Source of the DNA: Streptomyces sp. NBC_00236
Lineage (GTDB): Bacteria > Actinomycetota > Actinomycetes > Streptomycetales > Streptomycetaceae
Length of the DNA stretch: 64,000 nt
Direction: 5' to 3'
NCBI RefSeq assembly: GCF_036195045.1
Contig: NZ_CP108100.1
Coordinates: 7,502,001-7,566,000, forward strand
Below, one piece after another: positions 1-7,946 of this stretch. The translations under genes were made by a program, and so were the position numbers. Each line of letters opens with the position of its first letter. The first letter of the stretch is position 1. Below the pieces are notes generated by a model. That model did not search any database. It saw only the letters and a program-made list of their open reading frames with translations, and was not told the DNA's origin.

Positions 1-1
1 C

Positions 2-607
2 CAGCACGCCCGGACGCCGGGCGGCAGCGGACAGGTCGTCGACGCGGCGATCGTCGACGGCACCGCGCACCTCACCATGATGATCCAGGGCATGCTGCAG
101 GCCGGCGGCTGGCAGGACCGGCGCGGCTCCAACCTGCTGGACGGAGGCTGCCCCTTCTACGGCTCGTACGAGACCGCCGACGGCGCGTACATGGCCGTCG
201 GCCCGCTCGAGAAGCGGTTCTACGCCGAGTTCACCGAGCTTCTCGGCATCGCGGATACGGCCCCCGACCGGGGCGACCTGGCCCGCTGGGACGAGCTGCG
301 CACCCTTGTCGCCGCCCGGTTCCGCACCCGTACCCGCGCCGAATGGACCGAGGTCTTCGACGGGTCGGACGCCTGCGTGGCCCCGGTCCTCTCCCTGCGC
401 GAGGCACCCCGTCACCCGCACCTGGCAGCCCGCTCCACCTTCGTCGAACACGGCGGACTCACCCAGCCCGCGCCCGCCCCCCGTTTCTCGGCCACGCCAT
501 CCTCGGTGCGCAGCGGACCGGCGCGGCCGGGCGCGGACACCGAAGCCGTCGCCGCCGACTGGGGCGTACCGGCCCTGCGGAACACCCGGAAGGAAACCAC
601 CGACTGA
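2..607 (+). CDS. CaiB/BaiF-type CoA-transferase, C-terminal part (partial at window start)
   Basis: The gene is open to the left edge; frame 2 reads without a stop from base 2 and encodes about 201 residues. The visible start (GQVVDAAIVDGTAHLTMM) followed by a Gly/Tyr-rich stretch (FYGSYETADGAYMAVG) is typical of the C-terminal half of class III CoA-transferases (alpha-methylacyl-CoA racemase, formyl-CoA transferase and relatives), which move CoA between acyl groups or epimerise acyl-CoA. The catalytic Asp region lies upstream of the window. Its stop overlaps the next start (ATGA), so it is translationally coupled to the acyl-CoA dehydrogenase, which suggests a role in activating or preparing acyl-CoA for beta-oxidation. 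The exact substrate cannot be read from this half. Confidence 0.85.
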   Translation, partial: QHARTPGGSGQVVDAAIVDGTAHLTMMIQGMLQAGGWQDRRGSNLLDGGCPFYGSYETADGAYMAVGPLEKRFYAEFTELLGIADTAPDRGDLARWDELRTLVAARFRTRTRAEWTEVFDGSDACVAPVLSLREAPRHPHLAARSTFVEHGGLTQPAPAPRFSATPSSVRSGPARPGADTEAVAADWGVPALRNTRKETTD

Positions 608-1749
608 TGCAGCGGCAGATCTTCACCGAGGAGCACGACGCGTTCCGTGAGACGGTCCGCACCTTCCTGTCCAAGGAGGTGCTTCCGCACTACGAACAGT
701 GGGAGAAGGACGGCATCGTCTCGCGCGAGGCCTGGCGCGCCGCCGGCCGGCAGGGTCTGCTCGGCCTCGCGGTACCCGAGGAGTACGGGGGCGGCGGGAA
801 CACCGACTTCCGCTACAGCGCCGTCCTCGCCGAGGAGTTCACCCGGGCCGGCACCCCCGGTCTCGCGCTCGGGCTGCACAACGACATCATCGGCCCTTAC
901 CTGACCGGCCTGGCGACCGAGGAGCAGAAGCGCCGATGGCTGCCCGGCTTCTGCAGCGGCGAGATCATCACCGCCATCGCGATGACCGAACCCGGCGCCG
1001 GCTCGGACCTCCAGGGCATCCGGACCACCGCCGAGGACACGGGCGACCACTGGCTGCTCAACGGATCCAAGACGTTCATCTCCAACGGCATCCTCGCCGA
1101 CCTGGTGGTCGTCGTCGCGAAGACCACCCCGGACGGCGGCGCGAAGGGCCTCTCGCTGATCGTGGTCGAGCGCGGCGCCGAGGGCTTCGAGCGCGGCCGC
1201 AACCTCGACAAGATCGGCCAGAAGTCCCAGGACACCGCCGAACTGTTCTTCAATGACGTGCGCGTCCCCAAGGAGAACCTCCTCGGCGAGCTCGACGGCG
1301 CCTTCATCCACCTGATGACCAACCTGGCCCAGGAACGGATGGGCATAGCAGTCGCCGGGATCGCCGCGGCCGAGCACCTCCTGGAGATCACCACGACGTA
1401 CGTCAAGGAACGCGAGGCCTTCGGGCGGCCGCTCTCCAAGCTCCAGCACATCCGCTTCGAGATCGCCGAGATGGCCACCGAGTGCGCCGTCACCCGGGCC
1501 TTCCTCGACCGGTGCATCGTCGACCACTCGGCAGGGACGCTCGACGCCGTGCACGCCTCCATGGCGAAGTGGTGGGCGACCGAACTGCAGAAGCGTGTCG
1601 CCGACCGATGCCTCCAACTGCACGGCGGATACGGCTACATGTCGGAGTTCCCGGTGGCCAGGGCCTTCACCGACGGCCGGATCCAGACCATCTACGGCGG
1701 CACGACCGAGATCATGAAGGAGATCATCGGCCGCTCGCTGCTCGCCTGA
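607..1749 (+). CDS. acyl-CoA dehydrogenase
   Basis: FAD-dependent acyl-CoA dehydrogenase of 380 residues, catalysing the alpha,beta-dehydrogenation step of fatty-acid oxidation. The start is the ATG overlapping the upstream stop, giving the usual N-terminus with the helical domain beginning [16 protein letters not shown]. The flavin-binding signature [17 protein letters not shown] is present, as is the C-terminal signature [17 protein letters not shown] followed by [17 protein letters not shown]. The catalytic Glu is probably the one in GTTEIM, as in short/long-chain and isovaleryl-type enzymes. Length is normal. It is second in a four-gene operon with a CoA-transferase, thiolase and FadB-like enzyme. 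Chain-length preference cannot be decided. Confidence 0.95.
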   Translation: MQRQIFTEEHDAFRETVRTFLSKEVLPHYEQWEKDGIVSREAWRAAGRQGLLGLAVPEEYGGGGNTDFRYSAVLAEEFTRAGTPGLALGLHNDIIGPYLTGLATEEQKRRWLPGFCSGEIITAIAMTEPGAGSDLQGIRTTAEDTGDHWLLNGSKTFISNGILADLVVVVAKTTPDGGAKGLSLIVVERGAEGFERGRNLDKIGQKSQDTAELFFNDVRVPKENLLGELDGAFIHLMTNLAQERMGIAVAGIAAAEHLLEITTTYVKEREAFGRPLSKLQHIRFEIAEMATECAVTRAFLDRCIVDHSAGTLDAVHASMAKWWATELQKRVADRCLQLHGGYGYMSEFPVARAFTDGRIQTIYGGTTEIMKEIIGRSLLA

Positions 1750-1798
1750 CCCGGCCCCCGTCACCCTGTTGCGCAACCACCCTCGAAAGGCAGCTGTC

Positions 1799-3013
<1,215 letters not shown>

Positions 3014-3044
3014 CCGTCCCCCTTCCTACGGAGAAGACAGACAC

Positions 3045-5216
3045 ATGACCGAGAGCACGACCATCCGCTGGGAACAGGACGAGACCGGCGTCGTCACCCT
3101 CGTACTCGACGACCCCAACCAGTCCGCCAACACGATGAACCAGGCCTTCCGGGACTCCATCGAGGCCGTCGCCGACCGGGCCGAGGCCGAGAAGGACTCC
3201 ATCCGGGGCATCATCTACGCCTCCGCCAAGAAGACCTTCTTCGCGGGCGGCGACCTCAAGGACATGATCAGGATCGGCCCCGAGAACGCGCAGGCCGCGT
3301 TCGACGCCGGAACCGCGATCAAGAGGTCGCTGCGCCGCATCGAGACCCTCGGCAAGCCCGTCGTCGCGGCCATCAACGGCGCGGCCCTCGGCGGCGGTTA
3401 CGAGATCGCGCTCGCCTCCCACCACCGCGTCGCCCTCGACGCCCCCGGCTCCCGCATCGGCCTGCCCGAGGTCACCCTCGGCCTGCTGCCCGCAGGAGGC
3501 GGTGTCACCCGCACCGTGCGCCTCATGGGCATCGCCGACGCGCTGCTCAAGGTGCTGCTCCAGGGCACCCAGTACACCCCGCAGCGCGCCCTGGAGAACG
3601 GCCTGGTCCACGAGGTCGCCGCCACCCGCGAGGAGATGCTGGACAAGGCCCGCGCCTTCATCGACGCCAACCCCGAGTCCCAGCAGCCCTGGGACGTCAA
3701 GGGCTACCGGATCCCCGGCGGCACCCCGTCGAACCCCAAGTTCGCCGCCAACCTGCCGGCCTTCCCGTCCAACCTGAAGAAGCAGCTGGCCGGTGCGCCC
3801 ATGCCCGCGCCGCGCAACATCCTGGCCGCTGCCGTCGAGGGCTCGCAGGTCGACTTCGAGACCGCGCTGACCATCGAGGCCCGCTACTTCACCGAGCTGG
3901 TCACCGGCCAGGTCTCGAAGAACATGATCCAGGCGTTCTTCTTCGACCTCCAGGCCGTCAACTCCGGCGCCAGCCGCCCCAAGGGCATCGAGGAGCGCCA
4001 GGTCCGCAAGGTCGCCGTCCTCGGCGCCGGGATGATGGGTGCGGGCATCGCCTACTCCTGCGCCCGGGCCGGGATCGACGTCGTCCTCAAGGACGTCTCC
4101 ACGGAGGCCGCCGCGAAGGGCAAGGCGTACAGCGAGAAGCTGCTCGACAAGGCGCTCTCCTGGGGCCGTACGACCGAGACGAAGCGCGACGAGCTGCTCG
4201 CCCGCATCACCCCGACCGGTGACCCGGCCGACCTCGCCGGCTGCGACGCCGTCATCGAGGCCGTGTTCGAGGACACCGCGCTCAAGCACAAGGTGTTCCA
4301 GGAGATCCAGGACATCATCGAGCCGGACGCCCTGCTCTGCTCCAACACCTCCACGCTGCCCATCACGGTGCTGGCCGAAGGGGTCTCGCGCCCCGTCGAC
4401 TTCATCGGGCTGCACTTCTTCTCGCCCGTCGACAAGATGCCGCTCGTCGAGATCATCAAGGGGGAGAAGACCGGCGACGAGGCACTGGCCCGCGCCTTCG
4501 ACCTGGTCCGCCGGATCAAGAAGACGCCGATCGTCGTCAACGACTCGCGCGGCTTCTTCACCTCGCGCGTCATCGGCCAGTTCATCAACGAGGGCGTCGC
4601 CATGGTCGGCGAGGGCGTCGAGCCCGCGTCCGTCGAGCAGGCCGCAGCCCAGGCGGGCTACCCGGCCAAGGTGCTCTCCCTGATGGACGAGCTGACGCTG
4701 ACCCTGCCCCGCAAGATCCGCAACGAGACGAAGCGGGCCGTCGAGGAGGCGGGCGGCACCTGGCCCGGCCACCCCTCGGACGCGGTCATCGACCGCATGG
4801 TCGACGAGTTCGGCCGCCCCGGACGCAGCGGCGGCGCGGGCTTCTACGAGTACGACGAGAGCGGCAAGCGGACCCGCCTGTGGCCCGGACTGCGCGAGCA
4901 CTTCACGAAGGCGGACGCGGACGTCCCCTTTACCGACATGCAGGAGCGGATGCTCTTCTCCGAGGCCCTGGACAGTGTCCGCTGCCTGGAGGAGAACGTC
5001 CTGATCACCGTCGCCGACGCCAACATCGGCTCCATCATGGGCATCGGCTTCCCGGCATGGACCGGCGGCGTGCTCCAGTACATCAACGGCTACGAGGGCG
5101 GCCTGCCCGGGTTCGTGGCCCGCAGCCGGGAACTCGCCGAACGGTACGGGGACCGGTTCCTGCCGCCCGCGCTGCTCGTGGAGAAGGCGGAGAAGGGCGA
5201 GACCTTCCACGACTGA
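3045..5216 (+). CDS. FadB-like fusion: enoyl-CoA hydratase / 3-hydroxyacyl-CoA dehydrogenase
   Basis: A 723-residue bifunctional beta-oxidation protein. Residues about 1-200 form a crotonase domain with the oxyanion-hole region AALGGGYEIALASHHR and catalytic acidic region GLPEVTLGLLPAGGG. A Rossmann NAD-binding domain follows from about residue 322 (VAVLGAGMMGAGIAYS). The hydroxyacyl-CoA dehydrogenase signatures GLHFFSPVDKMPLVEII (catalytic His) and NDSRGFFTSRV come next, then the C-terminal helical repeat to the end. Length matches actinobacterial FadB proteins. It ends the operon, just before a strong hairpin terminator. It hydrates enoyl-CoA and oxidises 3-hydroxyacyl-CoA, feeding the thiolase encoded directly upstream. 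Confidence 0.95.
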   Translation: MTESTTIRWEQDETGVVTLVLDDPNQSANTMNQAFRDSIEAVADRAEAEKDSIRGIIYASAKKTFFAGGDLKDMIRIGPENAQAAFDAGTAIKRSLRRIETLGKPVVAAINGAALGGGYEIALASHHRVALDAPGSRIGLPEVTLGLLPAGGGVTRTVRLMGIADALLKVLLQGTQYTPQRALENGLVHEVAATREEMLDKARAFIDANPESQQPWDVKGYRIPGGTPSNPKFAANLPAFPSNLKKQLAGAPMPAPRNILAAAVEGSQVDFETALTIEARYFTELVTGQVSKNMIQAFFFDLQAVNSGASRPKGIEERQVRKVAVLGAGMMGAGIAYSCARAGIDVVLKDVSTEAAAKGKAYSEKLLDKALSWGRTTETKRDELLARITPTGDPADLAGCDAVIEAVFEDTALKHKVFQEIQDIIEPDALLCSNTSTLPITVLAEGVSRPVDFIGLHFFSPVDKMPLVEIIKGEKTGDEALARAFDLVRRIKKTPIVVNDSRGFFTSRVIGQFINEGVAMVGEGVEPASVEQAAAQAGYPAKVLSLMDELTLTLPRKIRNETKRAVEEAGGTWPGHPSDAVIDRMVDEFGRPGRSGGAGFYEYDESGKRTRLWPGLREHFTKADADVPFTDMQERMLFSEALDSVRCLEENVLITVADANIGSIMGIGFPAWTGGVLQYINGYEGGLPGFVARSRELAERYGDRFLPPALLVEKAEKGETFHD

Positions 5217-5227
5217 CGACGCTCCCG

Positions 5228-5265
5228 ACGGGCCGCACCACCTCGTGCGCGGTGGTGCGGCCCGT
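5228..5265. terminator. bidirectional hairpin terminator between fad operon and MerR gene
   Basis: A perfect 15-base inverted repeat (ACGGGCCGCACCACC and its complement) with an 8-base loop lies in the 56 bases between two convergent genes. There is no clear U-tract, as is usual in Streptomyces terminators. Because the stem is symmetric it can serve both strands. Confidence 0.85.
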
Positions 5266-5272
5266 AAGGCTG

Positions 5273-6004
5273 TCATTCGGCCGCGAAGGCGGCCCGCAGC
5301 TCCTCCTTGAGCGAGCGCTGGAACGCGGTCACGAGCGCCTGCAGCACCAACGGCTGCATGTGCGCGGACAGCGACTTCATCGCCTTGAGGTGCTCGGGAT
5401 CGGACTCCCGTTCCCGGTACGGACCCCACACCTCGTCCCGGAAGAGCCGGCTGAGCTCGTGCGCGACCGAGCGGGTGTGTTCCAGCAGGACCGTGCGGGC
5501 GGCGAGGATCGTCTCGTGGGCGATCGGCACGTCGAGGAGCTCCACGCCGAGCCGCAGCAGCCCCGGGTCCACCCGGTACACACCGTCGTCCGCTCCGGAC
5601 CGCTCCAGCACCCCCATCGCGGCCAGCCGGTCGACGTCCTCCTGCGACAGCGGCCGCCCCGCACGCCGCTCCAGCTCCGCACGGGTCGCGTCCTCCGCCG
5701 AATCGGGCGCCCACGACGCCACCAGGGCCCGGTGGATGGCCAGATCGTGAGCGCTCAGGTCGGGCGGCAACTGCTCCAGATATCGTTCGATCGCGGCGAG
5801 CGTCATGCCCTGGTGCTGGAGCTCTTCGATGAGCGCCAGCCGGGAGAGGTGCTCGTGCCCGTAGTGCCCCACCCGGCGCGGGCCGATGACCGGGGGCGGC
5901 AGCAGCCCCCGGGTGCTGTAGAAGCGCACCGTGCGCACGGTCACGCCGGCGCGTGCCGCCAGCTCGTCGACGGTGAGCTTCGGCTCCTCGCCCTCGGTCG
6001 CCAT
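5273..6004 (-). CDS. MerR family transcriptional regulator
   Basis: A 243-residue regulator with an N-terminal winged-helix MerR domain (LTVDELAARAGVTVRTVRFYSTRGLLPPP, residues about 9-75). The linker helix is followed by a long alpha-helical C-terminal region of about 150 residues with no metal-binding Cys pattern, so it probably senses an organic ligand. The ATG has a GAGGAG ribosome site close upstream. It is convergent with the fatty-acid oxidation operon, and regulators of this layout next to fad genes are often their repressors or activators; that is inference from position only. A short dyad in its own upstream region (6063-6075) could be an operator. Confidence 0.92.
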   Translation of the reverse strand: MATEGEEPKLTVDELAARAGVTVRTVRFYSTRGLLPPPVIGPRRVGHYGHEHLSRLALIEELQHQGMTLAAIERYLEQLPPDLSAHDLAIHRALVASWAPDSAEDATRAELERRAGRPLSQEDVDRLAAMGVLERSGADDGVYRVDPGLLRLGVELLDVPIAHETILAARTVLLEHTRSVAHELSRLFRDEVWGPYRERESDPEHLKAMKSLSAHMQPLVLQALVTAFQRSLKEELRAAFAAE

Positions 6005-6062
6005 GTCCGCTCCTCGTGTCCGCCTGCTGAAGGGCTGCCCGGTGCATGCGCCCTCCGGTGCA

Positions 6063-6075
6063 ACAGTATTGCTGT
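6063..6075. promoter_or_regulatory. short dyad upstream of MerR gene, possible operator
   Basis: ACAG-TATTG-CTGT lies about 60 bases upstream of the MerR start, in a locally AT-richer patch. MerR proteins typically bind dyads of this kind inside a stretched promoter spacer. The arms are only four bases, so this is a weak call. Confidence 0.3.
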
Positions 6076-6118
6076 CTCACCAATGATGTGAAAGAGCCCG
6101 GCTGTCAGTGGGTCCCAC

Positions 6119-6130
6119 TAGCCTGATCCC
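6119..6130 (+). promoter_or_regulatory. -10 element implying a leaderless transcript for the macro-domain gene
   Basis: TAGCCT at 6119-6124 ends six bases before the ATG at 6131, and no purine-rich ribosome site is present. That spacing puts the transcription start at or next to the A of the ATG, the common actinobacterial leaderless arrangement. Confidence 0.5.
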
Positions 6131-6607
6131 ATGTCCGAGATCACTTACGTACGCGGCGACGCGACCTCCCCCCATGGCAAGGGCGTCAAGCTGATCGTCC
6201 ATGTCTGCAACGACCTCGGTGGCTGGGGCAAGGGCTTCGTCCTGGCCCTCTCGCGCCGCTGGCCGGAACCCGAAGCGGCCTACCGCCGATGGCACCGGGA
6301 GCGCGCGGGCAACGACTTCGGCCTCGGCGCCGTGCAGTTCGTGCAGGTGAGCCCGTACGTCTGGGTGGCGAACGCGGTGGGCCAGCGGGGGATGCGCACA
6401 GGGAGCAACGGGGTCCCGGTGCGTTACGAGGCGATCGACCGCGCGTTGGGGGCGGTGGCGGACCGGGCGGCCGAGATGGGGGCCTCGGTGCACATGCCGC
6501 GGATCGGCTGCGGGCTGGCGGGCGGGACATGGTCCCGGATCGAGCCCCTGGTCGAGAAGCGGCTGGCCGGACGGGGCATAACGGTGACCGTGTACGACTT
6601 CGGCTGA
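6131..6607 (+). CDS. macro-domain protein (ADP-ribose-binding/hydrolysing family)
   Basis: A single macro domain of 158 residues. The start (ITYVRGDATSPHGKGVKLIVHVCND) has the Asp of the adenine-binding strand. The glycine-rich loop LGGWGKGFVLALSRRWPEPE and the phosphate-binding loop MPRIGCGLAGGTWSRIEPL are typical of this fold. Related proteins bind ADP-ribose or remove it, or remove the acetyl group of O-acetyl-ADP-ribose; the CGLAGG loop most resembles ADP-ribose glycohydrolase/TARG1-like bacterial members. It appears to be a single-gene unit with its own leaderless promoter. The cellular substrate is unknown. Confidence 0.88.
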   Translation: MSEITYVRGDATSPHGKGVKLIVHVCNDLGGWGKGFVLALSRRWPEPEAAYRRWHRERAGNDFGLGAVQFVQVSPYVWVANAVGQRGMRTGSNGVPVRYEAIDRALGAVADRAAEMGASVHMPRIGCGLAGGTWSRIEPLVEKRLAGRGITVTVYDFG

Positions 6608-6674
6608 GGCCGTTCGTCCGGATCACGCGGATAGCCTGACGCCGTCAACGCGGCGGGCCGAAAAGGGGTGGGGA

Positions 6675-7751
6675 ATGACGGGTGCCGACGCGCGGGGTGG
6701 GGAGCCGGGCCGGGCCGAGTCGGGCGGGCCGAGGGAGCAGGTGGACGCGGCCCTGCTGACGCTGCTGGGGCTCGGACCGGAAGAGGACGCGGTCTACCGC
6801 CTGCTCGTGGACCGCCCGGACTGTGAACCGGACGCGCTCGTGGGTCCGTTGAGTGGTGCGGCGGTGGCCGGCGCTCTCGATGAACTCGTCGAACGCGGGC
6901 TCGCCAGCGCCCATCTGTCGGATCCTGGAGGTGCGGTCCGCTACCGGGCCGCCTCGCCCGTCCTCGCGCTCGGACCGCTCCTGGAGGCCCGGCGCTCCGC
7001 GCTGCACCGGGTCGAGTCGCTCGTGGGGGACCTCTCCGAACGGCACCGCTCCGCGCAGAGGTACGGGGCGGGTGCACCGGTGGAGGTGCTGTCCGGTCCG
7101 GCGGCGATCCGGCGACGGTTGCTGACCATGCAGCGTCAGGCCAGGAGCGAGGTGTGCACCATGGTGCCGGCCAGACACGTCCCGGCGATTCTCAGCTTCG
7201 AGGACAACCACGACGAGGTGGACACCGAGATGATGAGTCGCGGGGTGACCGTGCGCAGCGTCGTCGAACGGGAATGGCTGGAGCATCCGGCGACCGCGGA
7301 CATACTGGCCTCGTGTGCGGCGCAGGGCCAGCACATCTCTGTGACGGACCGGCTGCCCATCAAGCTCGCCATCATGGACCGCAGCGTCGCCCTGCTGCCG
7401 CTGGACCCGGATCGCGAGGCGGAGCCGGTGGCGCTCGTCGTCCATCGCACCGGGCTGCTGACGGCCCTCGTCTCCCTGTTCGAGGAGCACTTCGACAAGG
7501 GCTGGCGGCTGAGTGCGACAGGTACCGAAGACCGCGAGGACTCCCCGGTCGCGGCGATCGACCGGCAGATCGTTGCTCTTCTGCACGTCGGTCTGACCGA
7601 CGCGGCCATAGCCCGCCAGCTGGGAATGGGGCATCGCACCGTGCAGCGCCGATTGCACGCGCTGATGGACGAGGTCGGTGCGGCGACGCGTTTTCAGCTC
7701 GGCTGGTACGCCGCCCGGGCCGGCTGGTTGCCCGAAACATCGGACAACTAG
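6675..7751 (+). CDS. TrmB-like / LuxR-type HTH transcriptional regulator
   Basis: A 358-residue regulator with two DNA-binding-like regions. The N-terminal part (LLTLLGLGPEEDAVYRLLVD, then ALDELVERGLASAHL) resembles a TrmB/winged-helix domain. A central PLD-like sensor region (about 115-270) follows. A C-terminal LuxR-like HTH (QIVALLHVGLTDAAIARQLG, then HRTVQRRLHALMD) ends the protein. Streptomyces has many of these two-ended regulators, often adjacent to secreted peptidases or natural-product genes. It lies 154 bases ahead of the M4 protease gene on the same strand and is a natural candidate to control it. The ligand is unknown. Confidence 0.88.
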   Translation: MTGADARGGEPGRAESGGPREQVDAALLTLLGLGPEEDAVYRLLVDRPDCEPDALVGPLSGAAVAGALDELVERGLASAHLSDPGGAVRYRAASPVLALGPLLEARRSALHRVESLVGDLSERHRSAQRYGAGAPVEVLSGPAAIRRRLLTMQRQARSEVCTMVPARHVPAILSFEDNHDEVDTEMMSRGVTVRSVVEREWLEHPATADILASCAAQGQHISVTDRLPIKLAIMDRSVALLPLDPDREAEPVALVVHRTGLLTALVSLFEEHFDKGWRLSATGTEDREDSPVAAIDRQIVALLHVGLTDAAIARQLGMGHRTVQRRLHALMDEVGAATRFQLGWYAARAGWLPETSDN

Positions 7752-7905
7752 GTCGTGCGGCCCCATTCTTGAGGCGTAATTGTGCCAAGGCGCTTTCACG
7801 CCACTGTTAACCCCTGTTCACGCAGCGTCTCATGACGAACGATCGGCACGTCAACGTTCGAGGCGCCCCGACGCCTTGGACGCAGGTGTGCGATGGGGAG
7901 GTCCA

Positions 7906-7946
7906 GTGAGACGAACGAGCATGCTGCGGGTGCTGGCGACCGGGGG
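7906..7946 (+). other. displaced signal-peptide start of the M4 protease (one-base frameshift at G run)
   Basis: GTG at 7906 has a good ribosome site and encodes the positively charged n-region MRRTSMLRVLATG. The five-G run at 7942-7946 then puts the ribosome out of frame with the protease. One G fewer would restore a continuous signal peptide. Confidence 0.75.
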
